The notes under the pieces are model-generated. The model had not been told where the DNA came from and searched no databases. It saw only the letters and a program-made list of their open reading frames with translations. Made by a program: the position numbers and the translations under genes. Shown piece by piece: positions 25,551 through 33,832 of a stretch of DNA of 64,000 bases. Within the stretch, counting starts at the first letter, position 1. Every line of letters begins with the position of its first letter. Source of the stretch: Bacillota bacterium (GTDB lineage Bacteria; Bacillota; UBA4882; UBA8346); contig JAEXFN010000018.1 in assembly GCA_023400055.1 (NCBI GenBank), forward strand, positions 558,001 to 622,000, in the 5' to 3' direction.

Positions 25551-25936
25551 ATGTAATCCTCCCGTGATACTTTTATAAAAATCATGTTATGTATGGTTCT
25601 GCATTTGAATTAATTTTCCTGCTTCTAAACTATAAAAATTTATTCCGATATTAAACTTATGAATATCTCCTTCGGATGATACGTAGCAAATTATATCCAA
25701 TAATAACAATAAGCGCTGGATCCCGGCTTCTCCGAAATTGCGCGGCGGTTTGCTCATAGAACCGTCTTCCCTTCCCGGCAAACTTAAAGCTCATCTTTAT
25801 TAATGAATTAAGCTTAATCCGAGCGCTCGATCCGTCCGGCATTTTTTCCGGAAGCTCCGGCGCGATTCCCTTGCCTGTTTCAAACTTCATTTTTTTAATA
25901 ATTTTAATAATGTCTCGCAATTTTCGATCGTACCCG

Positions 25937-25967
25937 TTGACTTAAAGGTAACTCTAAGGTTTATGAT
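25937..25967 (+). promoter_or_regulatory. MerR-type promoter/operator of the aldo/keto reductase genes
   Basis: TTGACT (25937-25942) and TATGAT (25962-25967) are separated by 19 bp, the long spacer typical of MerR-regulated promoters. The spacer region contains the dyad CTTAAAG-GTAA-CTCTAAG (25941-25958), resembling AdhR/NmlR-type sites. The cognate regulator is not in the window. The rest of 25551-25936 is AT-rich and holds no gene I can support. Confidence 0.7.
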
Positions 25968-26025
25968 TTTGTTATAAAATAACCCGGATTGTAACTCAAC
26001 CTGTTGCTACGAGGAGGATGAATCA

Positions 26026-26877
26026 ATGAAGTCGCTACGGGATTGCTATCGGTTGTCGAATGGCGTTCCAATTCCCTGCGTGGGTTTTGGCACCTGGCAG
26101 ACGCCCGACGGCGAAATTGCCGTATCCGCCATCACGGAAGCCATTGCCCTGGGCTATCGGCACATCGACACGGCGGCCGGATATGGCAATGAGGAAAGCG
26201 TGGGGATCGCGGTTCGCAAGAGCGGCGTCGCCAGAAACGAGCTCTTCATTACCAGCAAGCTTCAAAACTCCGACCATGGCTACGAGGCCACTCTGAAGGC
26301 TTTTGAGCAGACTATGAACCAATTGGACCTGGATTATCTGGATTTATATCTGATCCATTGGCCGAATCCGCTCAAATTCAGAGACTGCTGGAAGGAAGCC
26401 AACGCCGGCACTTGGAAGGCTTTTGAGGAACTGTACCAGGCGGGAAGAATTCGCGCCATTGGTGTCAGCAATTTCCGGCCTCGCCACCTCGAGGCCCTGC
26501 TGGAAACGGCCAAGATCGTTCCGATGGTCAATCAGATCCGCCTTTGCCCCGGCGCAACGGAGCCGGAAACCGTTGCCTACTGCAGAAAACACGCCATTTT
26601 GCTGGAAGCGTACAGCCCCTTGGGAACGGGGCGCGTTTTTGAAGTACCCGAGATGCAGGCGCTGGCGACCCGCTATGGCAAGACCGTCGCCCAAATCTGC
26701 CTGCGCTGGAGCCTGCAGATGGGTTATCTACCGCTGCCGAAGTCGGTAACCGCGGCCCGCATCAAAGAAAACAGCGCTATTTTCGATTTTGAACTTTCCG
26801 ACGCCGATCGGGAAGCCATCGCCAACCTCAAAGGTTGCTGCGGCCCGACCAAGGATCCCGATGCGATCCCTTTTTAA
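26026..26877 (+). CDS. Aldo/keto reductase, 2,5-diketogluconate-reductase-like
   Basis: NADPH-dependent carbonyl reductase, 283 residues, (beta/alpha)8 barrel. The catalytic tetrad is visible: Asp in RHIDTAAGYGNEESVG, Tyr in the same motif, Lys in LFITSKLQNSD and His in LYLIHWPNP. GVSNF follows near 150 and the cofactor loop LPLPKSVTAARIKEN near 240. GAGGAGG ribosome site. First of three tandem AKR genes behind a MerR-type promoter, which suggests reactive-aldehyde detoxification rather than sugar-acid catabolism (inference). Confidence 0.92.
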   Translation: MKSLRDCYRLSNGVPIPCVGFGTWQTPDGEIAVSAITEAIALGYRHIDTAAGYGNEESVGIAVRKSGVARNELFITSKLQNSDHGYEATLKAFEQTMNQLDLDYLDLYLIHWPNPLKFRDCWKEANAGTWKAFEELYQAGRIRAIGVSNFRPRHLEALLETAKIVPMVNQIRLCPGATEPETVAYCRKHAILLEAYSPLGTGRVFEVPEMQALATRYGKTVAQICLRWSLQMGYLPLPKSVTAARIKENSAIFDFELSDADREAIANLKGCCGPTKDPDAIPF

Positions 26878-26934
26878 GGTCGGGTGCAGCGCAATCGGCG
26901 TTGTCCGGATATTCATCTGCCAAGGAGGATTCGC

Positions 26935-27906
26935 ATGCAATATAAAAATTTCCCGGGAACCAGCCTGAAAATATCCGAGCTTTGTCTGGGGACGATGATG
27001 TTTGGCGGACAGACCAGCGCGGCCGATAGTCTGGCGATGATCGACTATGCGTTGGACCACGGCATCAACTTCTTGGACACCGCCAACGTTTACAATCAGG
27101 GCGAAAGCGAGCGAATCGTCGGCAAAGGCATCCAGGGCCGGCGCGACCGGATCATCCTGGCCACCAAAGCGGGCGGCAAAATGGGCGACGATCCCAATGA
27201 CGCCGGGCTGAGCCGCCGCAACCTGATTGCGGCCGCCGAAGCGAGTCTCAAACGGCTGAACACCGATTATATCGATCTCTATTACATGCATATGCCCGAT
27301 TACGGGACAAAGTTAGCGGAATCGCTGGAAGCCATGTCCGGCCTGGTCAAGGCCGGCAAGGTCCGCTATGTCGGCGTCAGCAATTTCGCTGCGTGGCAAA
27401 TCGCTGATATGTTGGCCATTTGCGATAAACGCGATGATATAGCGCCGCTGGTCACTCAAAACGTTTATAACCTGATCACCCGCGGCCTCGAGGATGAACT
27501 GGCGCCCTTCCTCGAAGCGCACGGCATGGGGCTGGTGATCTATAACCCGATCGCCGGCGGGCTGCTCTCCGGGAAACACCGGCCCGGCCAGCCGGCGGAG
27601 AACACCCGTTTCGCCAACAACCGGAATTATTACGAGCGGTACTGGTCGGACGAGAACTTTGGCGCCGTCCAGCAACTGACGGCGATCGCCGCCGGCCACG
27701 GCATGAACCTCCTGCAGCTGGCGATGAAATGGTGTGCCGGACGGAAGATCGTCACCAGCATCATCAGCGGGGTGAGCCGGCTGGCGCAACTGGAAGAGAA
27801 TATCGCCGCAGTTGAAGAAGGGGAACCGCTGGATGACGCGGTGCTGGCCGAATGTGACACGGTATGGCGTTCATTGGCGGGCAACCGTTTCCGCTATAAC
27901 CGGTAA
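26935..27906 (+). CDS. Aldo/keto reductase (Tas/YajO/IolS-like)
   Basis: 323 residues from the ATG at 26935 (AAGGAGG seven bases upstream); the 17-codon open extension before it has no ribosome site. Motifs: ELCLGTMMFGG, NFLDTANVYNQGESERIVG (Asp and Tyr), IILATKAGG (Lys), LYYMHMPD (His), RYVGVSNFAAW. Longer AKR subgroup than its upstream neighbour. It follows 57 bp after the first AKR. Confidence 0.92.
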   Translation: MQYKNFPGTSLKISELCLGTMMFGGQTSAADSLAMIDYALDHGINFLDTANVYNQGESERIVGKGIQGRRDRIILATKAGGKMGDDPNDAGLSRRNLIAAAEASLKRLNTDYIDLYYMHMPDYGTKLAESLEAMSGLVKAGKVRYVGVSNFAAWQIADMLAICDKRDDIAPLVTQNVYNLITRGLEDELAPFLEAHGMGLVIYNPIAGGLLSGKHRPGQPAENTRFANNRNYYERYWSDENFGAVQQLTAIAAGHGMNLLQLAMKWCAGRKIVTSIISGVSRLAQLEENIAAVEEGEPLDDAVLAECDTVWRSLAGNRFRYNR

Positions 27907-27966
27907 GCCATCGGACGGCGAGGCAAACGCCTGATTTTAAAATTAATTTCAATGGGAGGTCGGATC

Positions 27967-28950
27967 ATGGACTATACCTACTTGGGTCGAACCGGGATGA
28001 AGGTCAGTCGGCTGTGTCTGGGCACTATGAACTTCGGTCCTTATACCGAGGAAAAAGAAGCCTTTGCGATCATGGATAAGGCGCTGGAAGCCGGGATCAA
28101 CTTCTTTGACACGGCCAATGTGTACGGAGGCGCGGGCCACAAGGGTTGGACGGAAGAAATCATCGGGCGCTGGTTTGCCCAAGGCGGAAAGCGGCGCGAA
28201 AAAGTGGTGCTGGCCACCAAGGTATTCAGCGACATGGAGGACGAAAACGACGGCCCCAATGCCGGCCGCGGGCTTTCGGCCTATAAGATCCGCCGCCATC
28301 TGGAGGGTTCGCTGCGCAGGCTCCAGACCGACCATGTCGAGCTCTATCAAATGCACCATATTGAGCGGAATATGACCTGGGAAGAAAGCTGGGGCGTCTT
28401 TGAAGCGCTGGTCCAACAGGGGAAAGCTTATTACATTGGCTCCAGCAATTTCGCCGGTTGGCATTTGGTACAAGCCCAAGCGGCCGCGGCAAAGCGCAAT
28501 TTCCTCGGGCTCGTATCCGAGCAGCATAAATATAACCTGCTGTGCCGGCTGCCCGAATTGGAGGTGCTCCCCGCCGCCCAGGCCATGGGCATGGGGGTAA
28601 TTCCCTGGAGTCCGCTGGGCGGCGGGCTGCTAAGCGGGAATATGCTCCATCCCCAACCGGGAGCCAGGGGCGCCCAGCGGGCCGCGACGCTTTCGGCCCA
28701 GGAACGCGCGCAATTGGAGGCGTATGCTAAGCTTTGCGCCACAATCGGCGCCAGCGAATCCAATGTGGCCCTGGCATGGCTGCTGGCCAATCCGGCGGTG
28801 ACTGCGCCCATTATCGGACCAAGGACGTTGCAACAGTTCGAAGACTCCCTCAAAGCCCTCTCTGTCAAATTGTCCGACGACGCGCTCAAGGAACTCGACC
28901 GCATTTTCCCGGGACCGGGCGGCAAAGCTCCGGAAGCATACGCGTGGTGA
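27967..28950 (+). CDS. Aldo/keto reductase (Tas/YajO/IolS-like)
   Basis: 327 residues from the ATG at 27967 behind GGGAGG. Motifs: RLCLGTMNFGPYT, NFFDTANVYGGAGHKGWTEEIIG, VVLATKVF, LYQMHHIE, YYIGSSNFAGWH, and APIIGPRTLQQFEDSL as cofactor loop. Related to the preceding gene, possibly by duplication. No clear terminator follows; the 3' region to 29040 shows only a weak AGCAT/ATGCT stem. Confidence 0.92.
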   Translation: MDYTYLGRTGMKVSRLCLGTMNFGPYTEEKEAFAIMDKALEAGINFFDTANVYGGAGHKGWTEEIIGRWFAQGGKRREKVVLATKVFSDMEDENDGPNAGRGLSAYKIRRHLEGSLRRLQTDHVELYQMHHIERNMTWEESWGVFEALVQQGKAYYIGSSNFAGWHLVQAQAAAAKRNFLGLVSEQHKYNLLCRLPELEVLPAAQAMGMGVIPWSPLGGGLLSGNMLHPQPGARGAQRAATLSAQERAQLEAYAKLCATIGASESNVALAWLLANPAVTAPIIGPRTLQQFEDSLKALSVKLSDDALKELDRIFPGPGGKAPEAYAW

Positions 28951-29042
28951 TGACGGACGGGCATGACTCGCCGTTACCAAGACGGAGGATCCCCAGAGCA
29001 TGAAGAGCCGGGATGCTTTGCGTTAACCGATTCATTTGACAA

Positions 29043-29072
29043 TTGACTTTTTTTGTAACCGAATGCTATACT
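29043..29072 (+). promoter_or_regulatory. Sigma-A promoter of the exporter gene
   Basis: TTGACT (29043-29048), 18-bp spacer, TATACT (29067-29072). It predicts a leader of about 180 nt before the MFS start at 29261. Confidence 0.75.
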
Positions 29073-29120
29073 TAGATGAACTCAATCAGCGCGTGATTTG
29101 AGGGAGAGTCATCGGAGGGC

Positions 29121-29186
29121 TTGTAATCGTAATTACAATGCTGGATAAGATGTCGGGTGAGCCCGGTATTTTATGCGGCATTTTTT
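29121..29186 (+). promoter_or_regulatory. Structured leader of the exporter: palindrome plus possible attenuator
   Basis: 29121-29138 is a perfect 7-bp-arm palindrome, TTGTAAT-CGTA-ATTACAA, resembling MarR-family operators. Next, ATGTCG (29150-29155) can pair with CGGCAT (29176-29181), followed by TTTTTT, making a weak terminator. CGGG-TGAG-CCCG (29154-29165) is a competing smaller stem. The arrangement fits control by repressor, attenuation, or both. No known riboswitch class was recognised. Confidence 0.45.
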
Positions 29187-29260
29187 ATTTTCAGGGCGAA
29201 TTAAGAATGGACCATATTTAACAGCAAGCTGCTATTGATTAGGAAAGGGCCTTATAATAT

Positions 29261-30724
29261 ATGAATTTTAAAAAAATTGAGCTCATTATCGCGATCATGT
29301 TGGCTATGTTTTTGGCGGCAGTCGAAGGCACGATTATTACGATGGCTACGCCGACCATCGCCAAAGATTTGCATGGATTCGAATTGATCAGTCTGATTTT
29401 TTCGGTATATTTATTGACTTCGGCATTATCTACGCCCATTTACGGCAAGCTTGCGGATTTATATGGCAGAAAAAACATCCTTTCCTTTGGTATCCTGCTA
29501 TTTTTGACCGGAAGCTTCTTATGCGGATTGGCACAGCGCATGGTCATCCTGATTGCCTGTCGTGGAATCCAAGGACTGGGCGCCGGCGCCATCCTCACCG
29601 TCTCATTCACTATCATTGGCGATGTTTTTCCGGTTGAAGAACGATCGAAGATTCAGGGCGGTTTGGGCACAGTATGGGGAATTGCGACGCTGGTGGGCCC
29701 GTTTCTGGGCGGATTTATCATCGATATGCTCTCCTGGCACTGGCTCTTTTTTATTAATGTGCCTTTTGGATTATTAGCGGTTGTTCTGCTGCAGCGGTCG
29801 CTAGCTGAAACTTTTGAAAAGAAAAGACACCCTATCGATTATGCGGGAGCCGTTACCTTATCCGCGGCGGTTGTCGCGTTTTTAAGTATCTTTTTATTGG
29901 ACCCGAATCCGGATTCCCCTCGTCACGTATTGCATGGAACGGCGGCAGCGATCACAGCTGCGTTGCTGCTGATATTCTGGAAAATCGAAAGAAGAGCCAA
30001 AGAGCCGATCATTCCTTTCGACATATTTACAAAGACAAGCACCATTGTAAATCTGTTATCTTTTTTGATTTATGCCGCATTAATCGGTGTCGATGTCTAT
30101 TTGCCGATATACTTACAGAATATTTTGGGATTTCGCCCGGCCGTGGCGGGACTGGCCATGCTGCCGCTGTCCCTTTCCTGGCTCATCGTTTCGTTCATCC
30201 TGGGGAAATTATTGACTCGGTATGGCGGAAAAGCTGTAACGTTGACAGCGAATGTCGTTTTACTCATCAGTACACTATTGCTGCCCACGCTCGGGATAGA
30301 TTCGCCGCTATTATTGGTGTTAATATATGGTTTCATCCTCGGTATAGGGTTTGGCGGAATCACCACCGCTTTAACTACCATTATCCAAGATTCCGTGGAG
30401 TATAACAAAAGAGGAACTGCAGTCGCGACCAATTCATTGCTGAGAACGCTGGGGCAGACAATCGGCATCAGTATATTCGGAAATATATTCAATTCGTATA
30501 TCACAAAATATTTTATTCAGCACGGGATAAGCGGCATAGAACCGAGTAACTTGTATCAATCCTCCCTATCCCACCATGCGCTCACTCCGGAGCAGATAAG
30601 ACTTTCATTAAATAGCTCCATCCATGTCCTGTTTGTTGCTTTTATCATAATTTCCTGCCTATCTTTGATTTTATCCATCGCAATGCCCGGGACAAAAAAG
30701 AAGGAGCAGCGCCAAACCGCATAA
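29261..30724 (+). CDS. MFS drug exporter, DHA2 (EmrB/QacA) family
   Basis: Proton-driven efflux of toxic compounds. 487 residues and about 14 transmembrane helices. Motif A GKLADLYGRKNIL after helix 2, GIQGLGAGAILTVSF in helix 4, and motif C WGIATLVGPFLGG in helix 5 mark an antiporter. C-terminal end is basic (KKKEQRQTA). Monocistronic. Its structured leader suggests induction by a ligand; the substrate cannot be read from sequence. Confidence 0.92.
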   Translation: MNFKKIELIIAIMLAMFLAAVEGTIITMATPTIAKDLHGFELISLIFSVYLLTSALSTPIYGKLADLYGRKNILSFGILLFLTGSFLCGLAQRMVILIACRGIQGLGAGAILTVSFTIIGDVFPVEERSKIQGGLGTVWGIATLVGPFLGGFIIDMLSWHWLFFINVPFGLLAVVLLQRSLAETFEKKRHPIDYAGAVTLSAAVVAFLSIFLLDPNPDSPRHVLHGTAAAITAALLLIFWKIERRAKEPIIPFDIFTKTSTIVNLLSFLIYAALIGVDVYLPIYLQNILGFRPAVAGLAMLPLSLSWLIVSFILGKLLTRYGGKAVTLTANVVLLISTLLLPTLGIDSPLLLVLIYGFILGIGFGGITTALTTIIQDSVEYNKRGTAVATNSLLRTLGQTIGISIFGNIFNSYITKYFIQHGISGIEPSNLYQSSLSHHALTPEQIRLSLNSSIHVLFVAFIIISCLSLILSIAMPGTKKKEQRQTA

Positions 30725-30774
30725 AAGTCTTATTTGGAACCCTGGCTTTACGAGGTGTAAAATAGTACTTTGAC

Positions 30775-30837
30775 TTATCCACAGTCGAAACCGTTAACCC
30801 CATTCAACGAATCCGTTTATCCACAAAAATAGAGCTC
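30775..30837 (+). repeat. Partial copy of the DnaA-box 21-bp repeat (plus orientation)
   Basis: TTATCCACA at 30775-30783 and 30817-30825 are 42 bp apart, joined by CCGTTAACCCCATTCAACGA, which closely matches the leader of the array at 21035. GAGCTC follows at 30832. It starts 50 bp after the exporter stop. Confidence 0.75.
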
Positions 30838-30867
30838 TGCTAATTATAAATTTAGATTCGGGAGGGG

Positions 30868-30895
30868 TTACCAGAACATATGTTCGTGATAGAAT
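30868..30895 (+). promoter_or_regulatory. LexA (SOS) box within a promoter
   Basis: GAACATATGTTC (30874-30885) is a perfect palindrome fitting the Bacillus LexA consensus GAAC-N4-GTTC, followed by G. It fills the spacer between a TTACCA (30868-30873) and a TAGAAT (30890-30895), so LexA binding would block polymerase. Confidence 0.65.
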
Positions 30896-30930
30896 AATCT
30901 AAAAAACAAATGTTCTAGGAGGGAAATCCA

Positions 30931-31038
30931 ATGACTAAAGTTGCAAAGGTATTAAAAAAGCGCCAAAACGACCTGTCCATTGAAAAGTTCACTGAATATT
31001 TCCCAAATGATTATAAAGTTAGATCCGCAAATAATTGA
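30931..31038 (+). CDS. 35-residue ORF under a LexA box (hypothetical)
   Basis: ATG at 30931 follows TAGGAGGG with good spacing. The peptide starts MTKVAKVLKKRQNDLSIEKF, continues TEYFPNDYKVRSANN and ends at TGA. It is basic at the N-terminus with no membrane segment. I do not recognise it. It may be a small SOS-induced protein or the truncated start of a longer SOS gene; downstream codons in this frame give no obvious continuation. The ribosome site and LexA box argue that it is translated. Confidence 0.5.
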   Translation: MTKVAKVLKKRQNDLSIEKFTEYFPNDYKVRSANN

Positions 31039-31189
31039 AAGATGTATTCTTAGGAGAAAGTCCTGCCAATCCCGCTTAATCCGGTGCGAAATGTCCAGGG
31101 GTTGAACCGGCCAACCCCAATACCGCGGATCTACCCCGCCGCAGGGCCTCATGCCGGCCCTTGATAGTGATTCCTAATCTTTTTTCATG

Positions 31190-31237
31190 ATGGGATGGTC
31201 AAAACTCCGTGGAGCGTGGAGATTTTGACCATCCCAT
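31190..31237. repeat. Long perfect inverted repeat
   Basis: ATGGGATGGTCAAAA (31190-31204) and TTTTGACCATCCCAT (31223-31237) are perfect 15-bp arms; the 18-nt interior can add CTCC/GGAG. It could be a transcript end (TTTTTTC precedes it on the plus strand, so GAAAAAA follows on the minus) or the core of a small mobile element. 31039-31189 shows no gene. Confidence 0.7.
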
Positions 31238-31262
31238 AGAGCTTAAGGTAATTAGGTACCAC

Positions 31263-31660
31263 ACTTGACCCGGCATTTGACTTTACTAAACGCACCGAAT
31301 GCCACTAAGAATCGATTCTGCCCATCGCAACTCTGCTTGAAAGTGATTCCCGTTGGGCAACGGCATGCACTCCATTCGCAATGCCGTGCCGGTCTACCTC
31401 CCTGTAGACCGCTGGGTCGGAATACTCTGGTCTAAAAAACAAAACTAAAAGGAATCCGAGGTCGATTTCAGGATGCGGATCGCTACTTTTCGCGTACGAA
31501 AACGATACTTCATGTACGGCTTTTCGCGATATAATATCCATCGTGGAAGTTGTCTTTCGTTGGAGAGTCCGTCGGTGATACCGACGGACTTCGGTCATGG
31601 GTCAAAGCTTGCGTTTCTCATGTCCCCATTATCTATGCGGATCTAACTTGATAATCATCG
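31263..31660 (+). repeat. Dispersed hairpin element, copy B
   Basis: Same order of conserved blocks as 24201-24480, ending ATAATCATCG, but about 120 bp longer. The extra segment holds two small hairpins: ACGGCAT/ATGCCGT and GGTCTAC/GTAGACC. The common 10-bp hairpin GTCCGTCGGT/ACCGACGGAC lies at 31567-31589. It abuts the inverted DnaA-box repeat at 31662. Confidence 0.7.
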
Positions 31661-31661
31661 A

Positions 31662-31745
31662 AAGAGCTCTTTTTGTGAATAAGTGTTCTGTTCCTGTAGA
31701 TAAATGAATCCGTTGAACATGGTTAATGATTCCGATTGTAAATCA
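31662..31745 (-). repeat. Partial copy of the DnaA-box 21-bp repeat (minus orientation)
   Basis: On the minus strand: TTATCTACA (31695-31703) and TTATTCACA (31674-31682), 21 bp apart, then AAAAAGAGCTCTTTCG. The ATTAACC and GTTCAACGGAT leader blocks are present upstream. It faces the copy at 30775, so the two bracket about 0.9 kb of non-coding DNA as inverted repeats. 31746-31792 carries no further signal. Confidence 0.7.
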
Positions 31746-31792
31746 ATCGCACGGTAAAATTCATTTGCTGAATAACGTAATCATCAGTTTAT

Positions 31793-32263
31793 TCAATTTT
31801 CATTGCGTTCCACCCGAATCGGGTCGCCCGGTTTGATTATGCCGCCGTGCAGCACCCGGGCGAAAACGCCCTCGGTCGGCATTACGCAATTGCCGACCTG
31901 GCGGAAGATGGCGCAGTGCTGATGGCATTCCTTGCCGATCTGGGTGATCTCCAGCAGAACCTGGCCGATGGTGAGCCGGTCGCCGATATTCAGCCGGTAG
32001 AGCACGATATTTTCGGTGGTGATATTCTCGGCGAAGCGGCCGGGGCTCAAGCCCCCGACCCCTTGGGCGGTCATCCGGTCGATGCTCTCCCGCCCCAGCA
32101 GGCTGACCTGGCGGTGCCAGTCGCCGGCGTGGGCGTCGCCCTTTAAGCCGTAATTCGCTATAAACTCGCCGCTGGCGACAGGTTGTTTGGGCACGCCCTT
32201 GGCCGCGCTCAGACTGACGGCAATCACCCGCGGTGTGGCATTATCGGTACCGGTTTCAGACAT
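31793..32263 (-). CDS. MOSC domain protein
   Basis: Single-domain MOSC protein of 156 residues, predicted to handle sulfur or bind molybdenum cofactor. Typical motifs: VIAVSLSAAKGVPKQP at the start, YGLKGDAHAGDWHRQVSLL, RFAENITTENI and IGKECHQHCAIF with the conserved cysteine. Overlaps the moaC end by 8 bp, so it belongs to the moaA-moaC-MOSC operon. In anaerobes such proteins accompany Mo-hydroxylase genes, as here. Confidence 0.9.
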   Translation of the reverse strand: MSETGTDNATPRVIAVSLSAAKGVPKQPVASGEFIANYGLKGDAHAGDWHRQVSLLGRESIDRMTAQGVGGLSPGRFAENITTENIVLYRLNIGDRLTIGQVLLEITQIGKECHQHCAIFRQVGNCVMPTEGVFARVLHGGIIKPGDPIRVERNEN

Positions 32264-32774
32264 CGGCCGCTCCGCCTTCCCCGGCCGCGCTGTTTGAGTC
32301 GGAGTCCTCATTAATATAGACGCCGCTGCGGCCGCCGCTCTTCCGCAGCAAGCGGACCTCTCCGATCATCATCGAACGGTCCACGGCCTTGCACATGTCA
32401 TAAACGGTCAGTGCAGCCACCGTCACGGCGGTCAAAGCCTCCATCTCCACGCCCGTCTTCCCCGAACAACGGGCCGTCGCCCGGATGGCCACGCCGCTGC
32501 GGCCGGTATCGGCGGTCAGCTCGACGCCCACCGACTCCAACGGTACATTATGGCAGAGCGGAATGAGTTCCGAGGTGCGTTTGGCGGCCATAATCCCGGC
32601 GATCCTGGCCGCGGCCAGCACGTCGCCTTTGGGCGAACCTTCGCTGAGCAACCTTAAGGTCGCGGGATTCATCGTCACAAAACCGGCGGCGACCGCCTCC
32701 CGGGCGGTAATCTCCTTGCCCGAAACATCCACCATCCGGGCCCGGCCGCTTGGATCGAGATGGGACAGTTCCAT
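32256..32774 (-). CDS. moaC: Cyclic pyranopterin monophosphate synthase MoaC
   Basis: Second enzyme of molybdopterin synthesis, converting the MoaA product to cPMP. 172 residues with LSHLDPSGRARMVDVSGK at the start, KRTSELIPLCHNVPL with the active-site His, and GVEMEALTAVTVAALTVYDMCKA. Longer C-terminal tail than usual (DSDSNSAAGEGGAADV), partly because it runs over the MOSC start. Lies 3 bp after moaA. Confidence 0.96.
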   Translation of the reverse strand: MELSHLDPSGRARMVDVSGKEITAREAVAAGFVTMNPATLRLLSEGSPKGDVLAAARIAGIMAAKRTSELIPLCHNVPLESVGVELTADTGRSGVAIRATARCSGKTGVEMEALTAVTVAALTVYDMCKAVDRSMMIGEVRLLRKSGGRSGVYINEDSDSNSAAGEGGAADV

Positions 32775-32777
32775 GGT

Positions 32778-33749
32778 TCATCCTCCGATGGCGACCATCG
32801 ACCTTTTCGAGGCGAAACCGCGTTCAAAATGGTGTCCGGCCGGCTTCTCCAGGATGGCCTTGCGGATCAGTCCGGCCAGCCGGTCCGACTCGTGGCGCAA
32901 GGCCGCCGCGATGTCCAGCTCGGCATTGTCCCCGAGACAGGGTTTAAGCTTTCCGTCACAGGTCAAGCGAATCCGGTTGCACCCGGTACAAAACTGCCGG
33001 CTGATCGGGCTGATCAGACCGATCCGGCCGCGGTAGCCGGGGACCGCATACCGTCGCGCCGTCTGGTTGGGATCGCCCGACAGTTCCTTCAGCCAGGGAC
33101 GGCAATCCAGAATCGCGGTGTTGGAGAGGAGCCGCTCCGGATGATCGCCGCCGAATCTGCCGATCGGCATCAACTCGATGAAGCGGACCTCCACCGGATT
33201 TTCGCGGGTCAATTCGATGAATTGATCGATCTCATCGTCATTAATCCCCTTCATCAGCACCACATTGATCTTGACCGGCTCCAGCCCGGCGGCTACGGCG
33301 GCTTTGATCCCCTTGAGCACCGGGGCCAGCTTGCCGCCGCCGGTAATCGTAGCGAATTTGCCGTTGTCCAGGGAGTCCAGGCTGATATTGACCCGCTGCA
33401 ATCCAGCGGCCTTCAATGGTTGCGCCCGCTCGGCCAGACCGATCCCGTTGCTAGTCATCGCGATATCCGCGATGCCGGGCACCTGGGCCACCGCGGCGAT
33501 AATCTGGGCCAGATCCGGACGGAGCAACGGTTCGCCGCCGGTGAGCCGCACTTTGCGGATGCCGAGACCGGCCATGGCCGCAGTGATCCGACCGATCTCG
33601 GCCGCGCTGAGATAACGCGGATCATCCGCCGGACTCCCCGGCGGAAAGACCTCCGCCAGCCCGGTGGAGCAGTAAATGCAATGAAGATTGCAGCGGTCCG
33701 TCACTGAAATTCGTAGATAGTCGATATTCCGGCCACAGCTGTCGCGCAT
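32778..33749 (-). CDS. moaA: GTP 3',8-cyclase MoaA
   Basis: Radical SAM enzyme starting molybdopterin synthesis from GTP. 323 residues from the ATG at 33747-33749 (GAGGTG upstream); a 14-codon extension is open but less likely. N-terminal cluster CNLHCIYC, SAM motifs LTGGEPLLR and MTSNG, C-terminal second cluster CTGCNRIRLTCDGKLKPC. C-terminal end lacks the usual GG (ends MVAIGG, in fact retaining a Gly-Gly). First gene of the moaA-moaC-MOSC operon, divergent from mog. Confidence 0.96.
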   Translation of the reverse strand: MRDSCGRNIDYLRISVTDRCNLHCIYCSTGLAEVFPPGSPADDPRYLSAAEIGRITAAMAGLGIRKVRLTGGEPLLRPDLAQIIAAVAQVPGIADIAMTSNGIGLAERAQPLKAAGLQRVNISLDSLDNGKFATITGGGKLAPVLKGIKAAVAAGLEPVKINVVLMKGINDDEIDQFIELTRENPVEVRFIELMPIGRFGGDHPERLLSNTAILDCRPWLKELSGDPNQTARRYAVPGYRGRIGLISPISRQFCTGCNRIRLTCDGKLKPCLGDNAELDIAAALRHESDRLAGLIRKAILEKPAGHHFERGFASKRSMVAIGG

Positions 33750-33832
33750 GTTGCACCTCGAAATTTTTGTCGCCATGCCTAAAGAAAGCAATATGTCTAC
33801 GCTTAATCTATATAACTATTCCGGCGGGGAAG

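Noticed and set aside
25657..25920. 87-residue minus-strand ORF upstream of cbiM
   Set aside because: TTG start without a ribosome site and no family recognised; too weak to list as a gene.
25551..25936. NikR operator for the transporter operon
   Set aside because: No GTATGA/TCATAC dyad; a loose CATAC...GTATC pair near 25566-25600 has the wrong orientation for the known consensus.
24180..31541. Small minus-strand ORFs in both dispersed elements sharing DIISRKA..EVSFSYAK
   Set aside because: The similarity follows from the DNA repeat, no ribosome site is seen and the C-terminal parts diverge.
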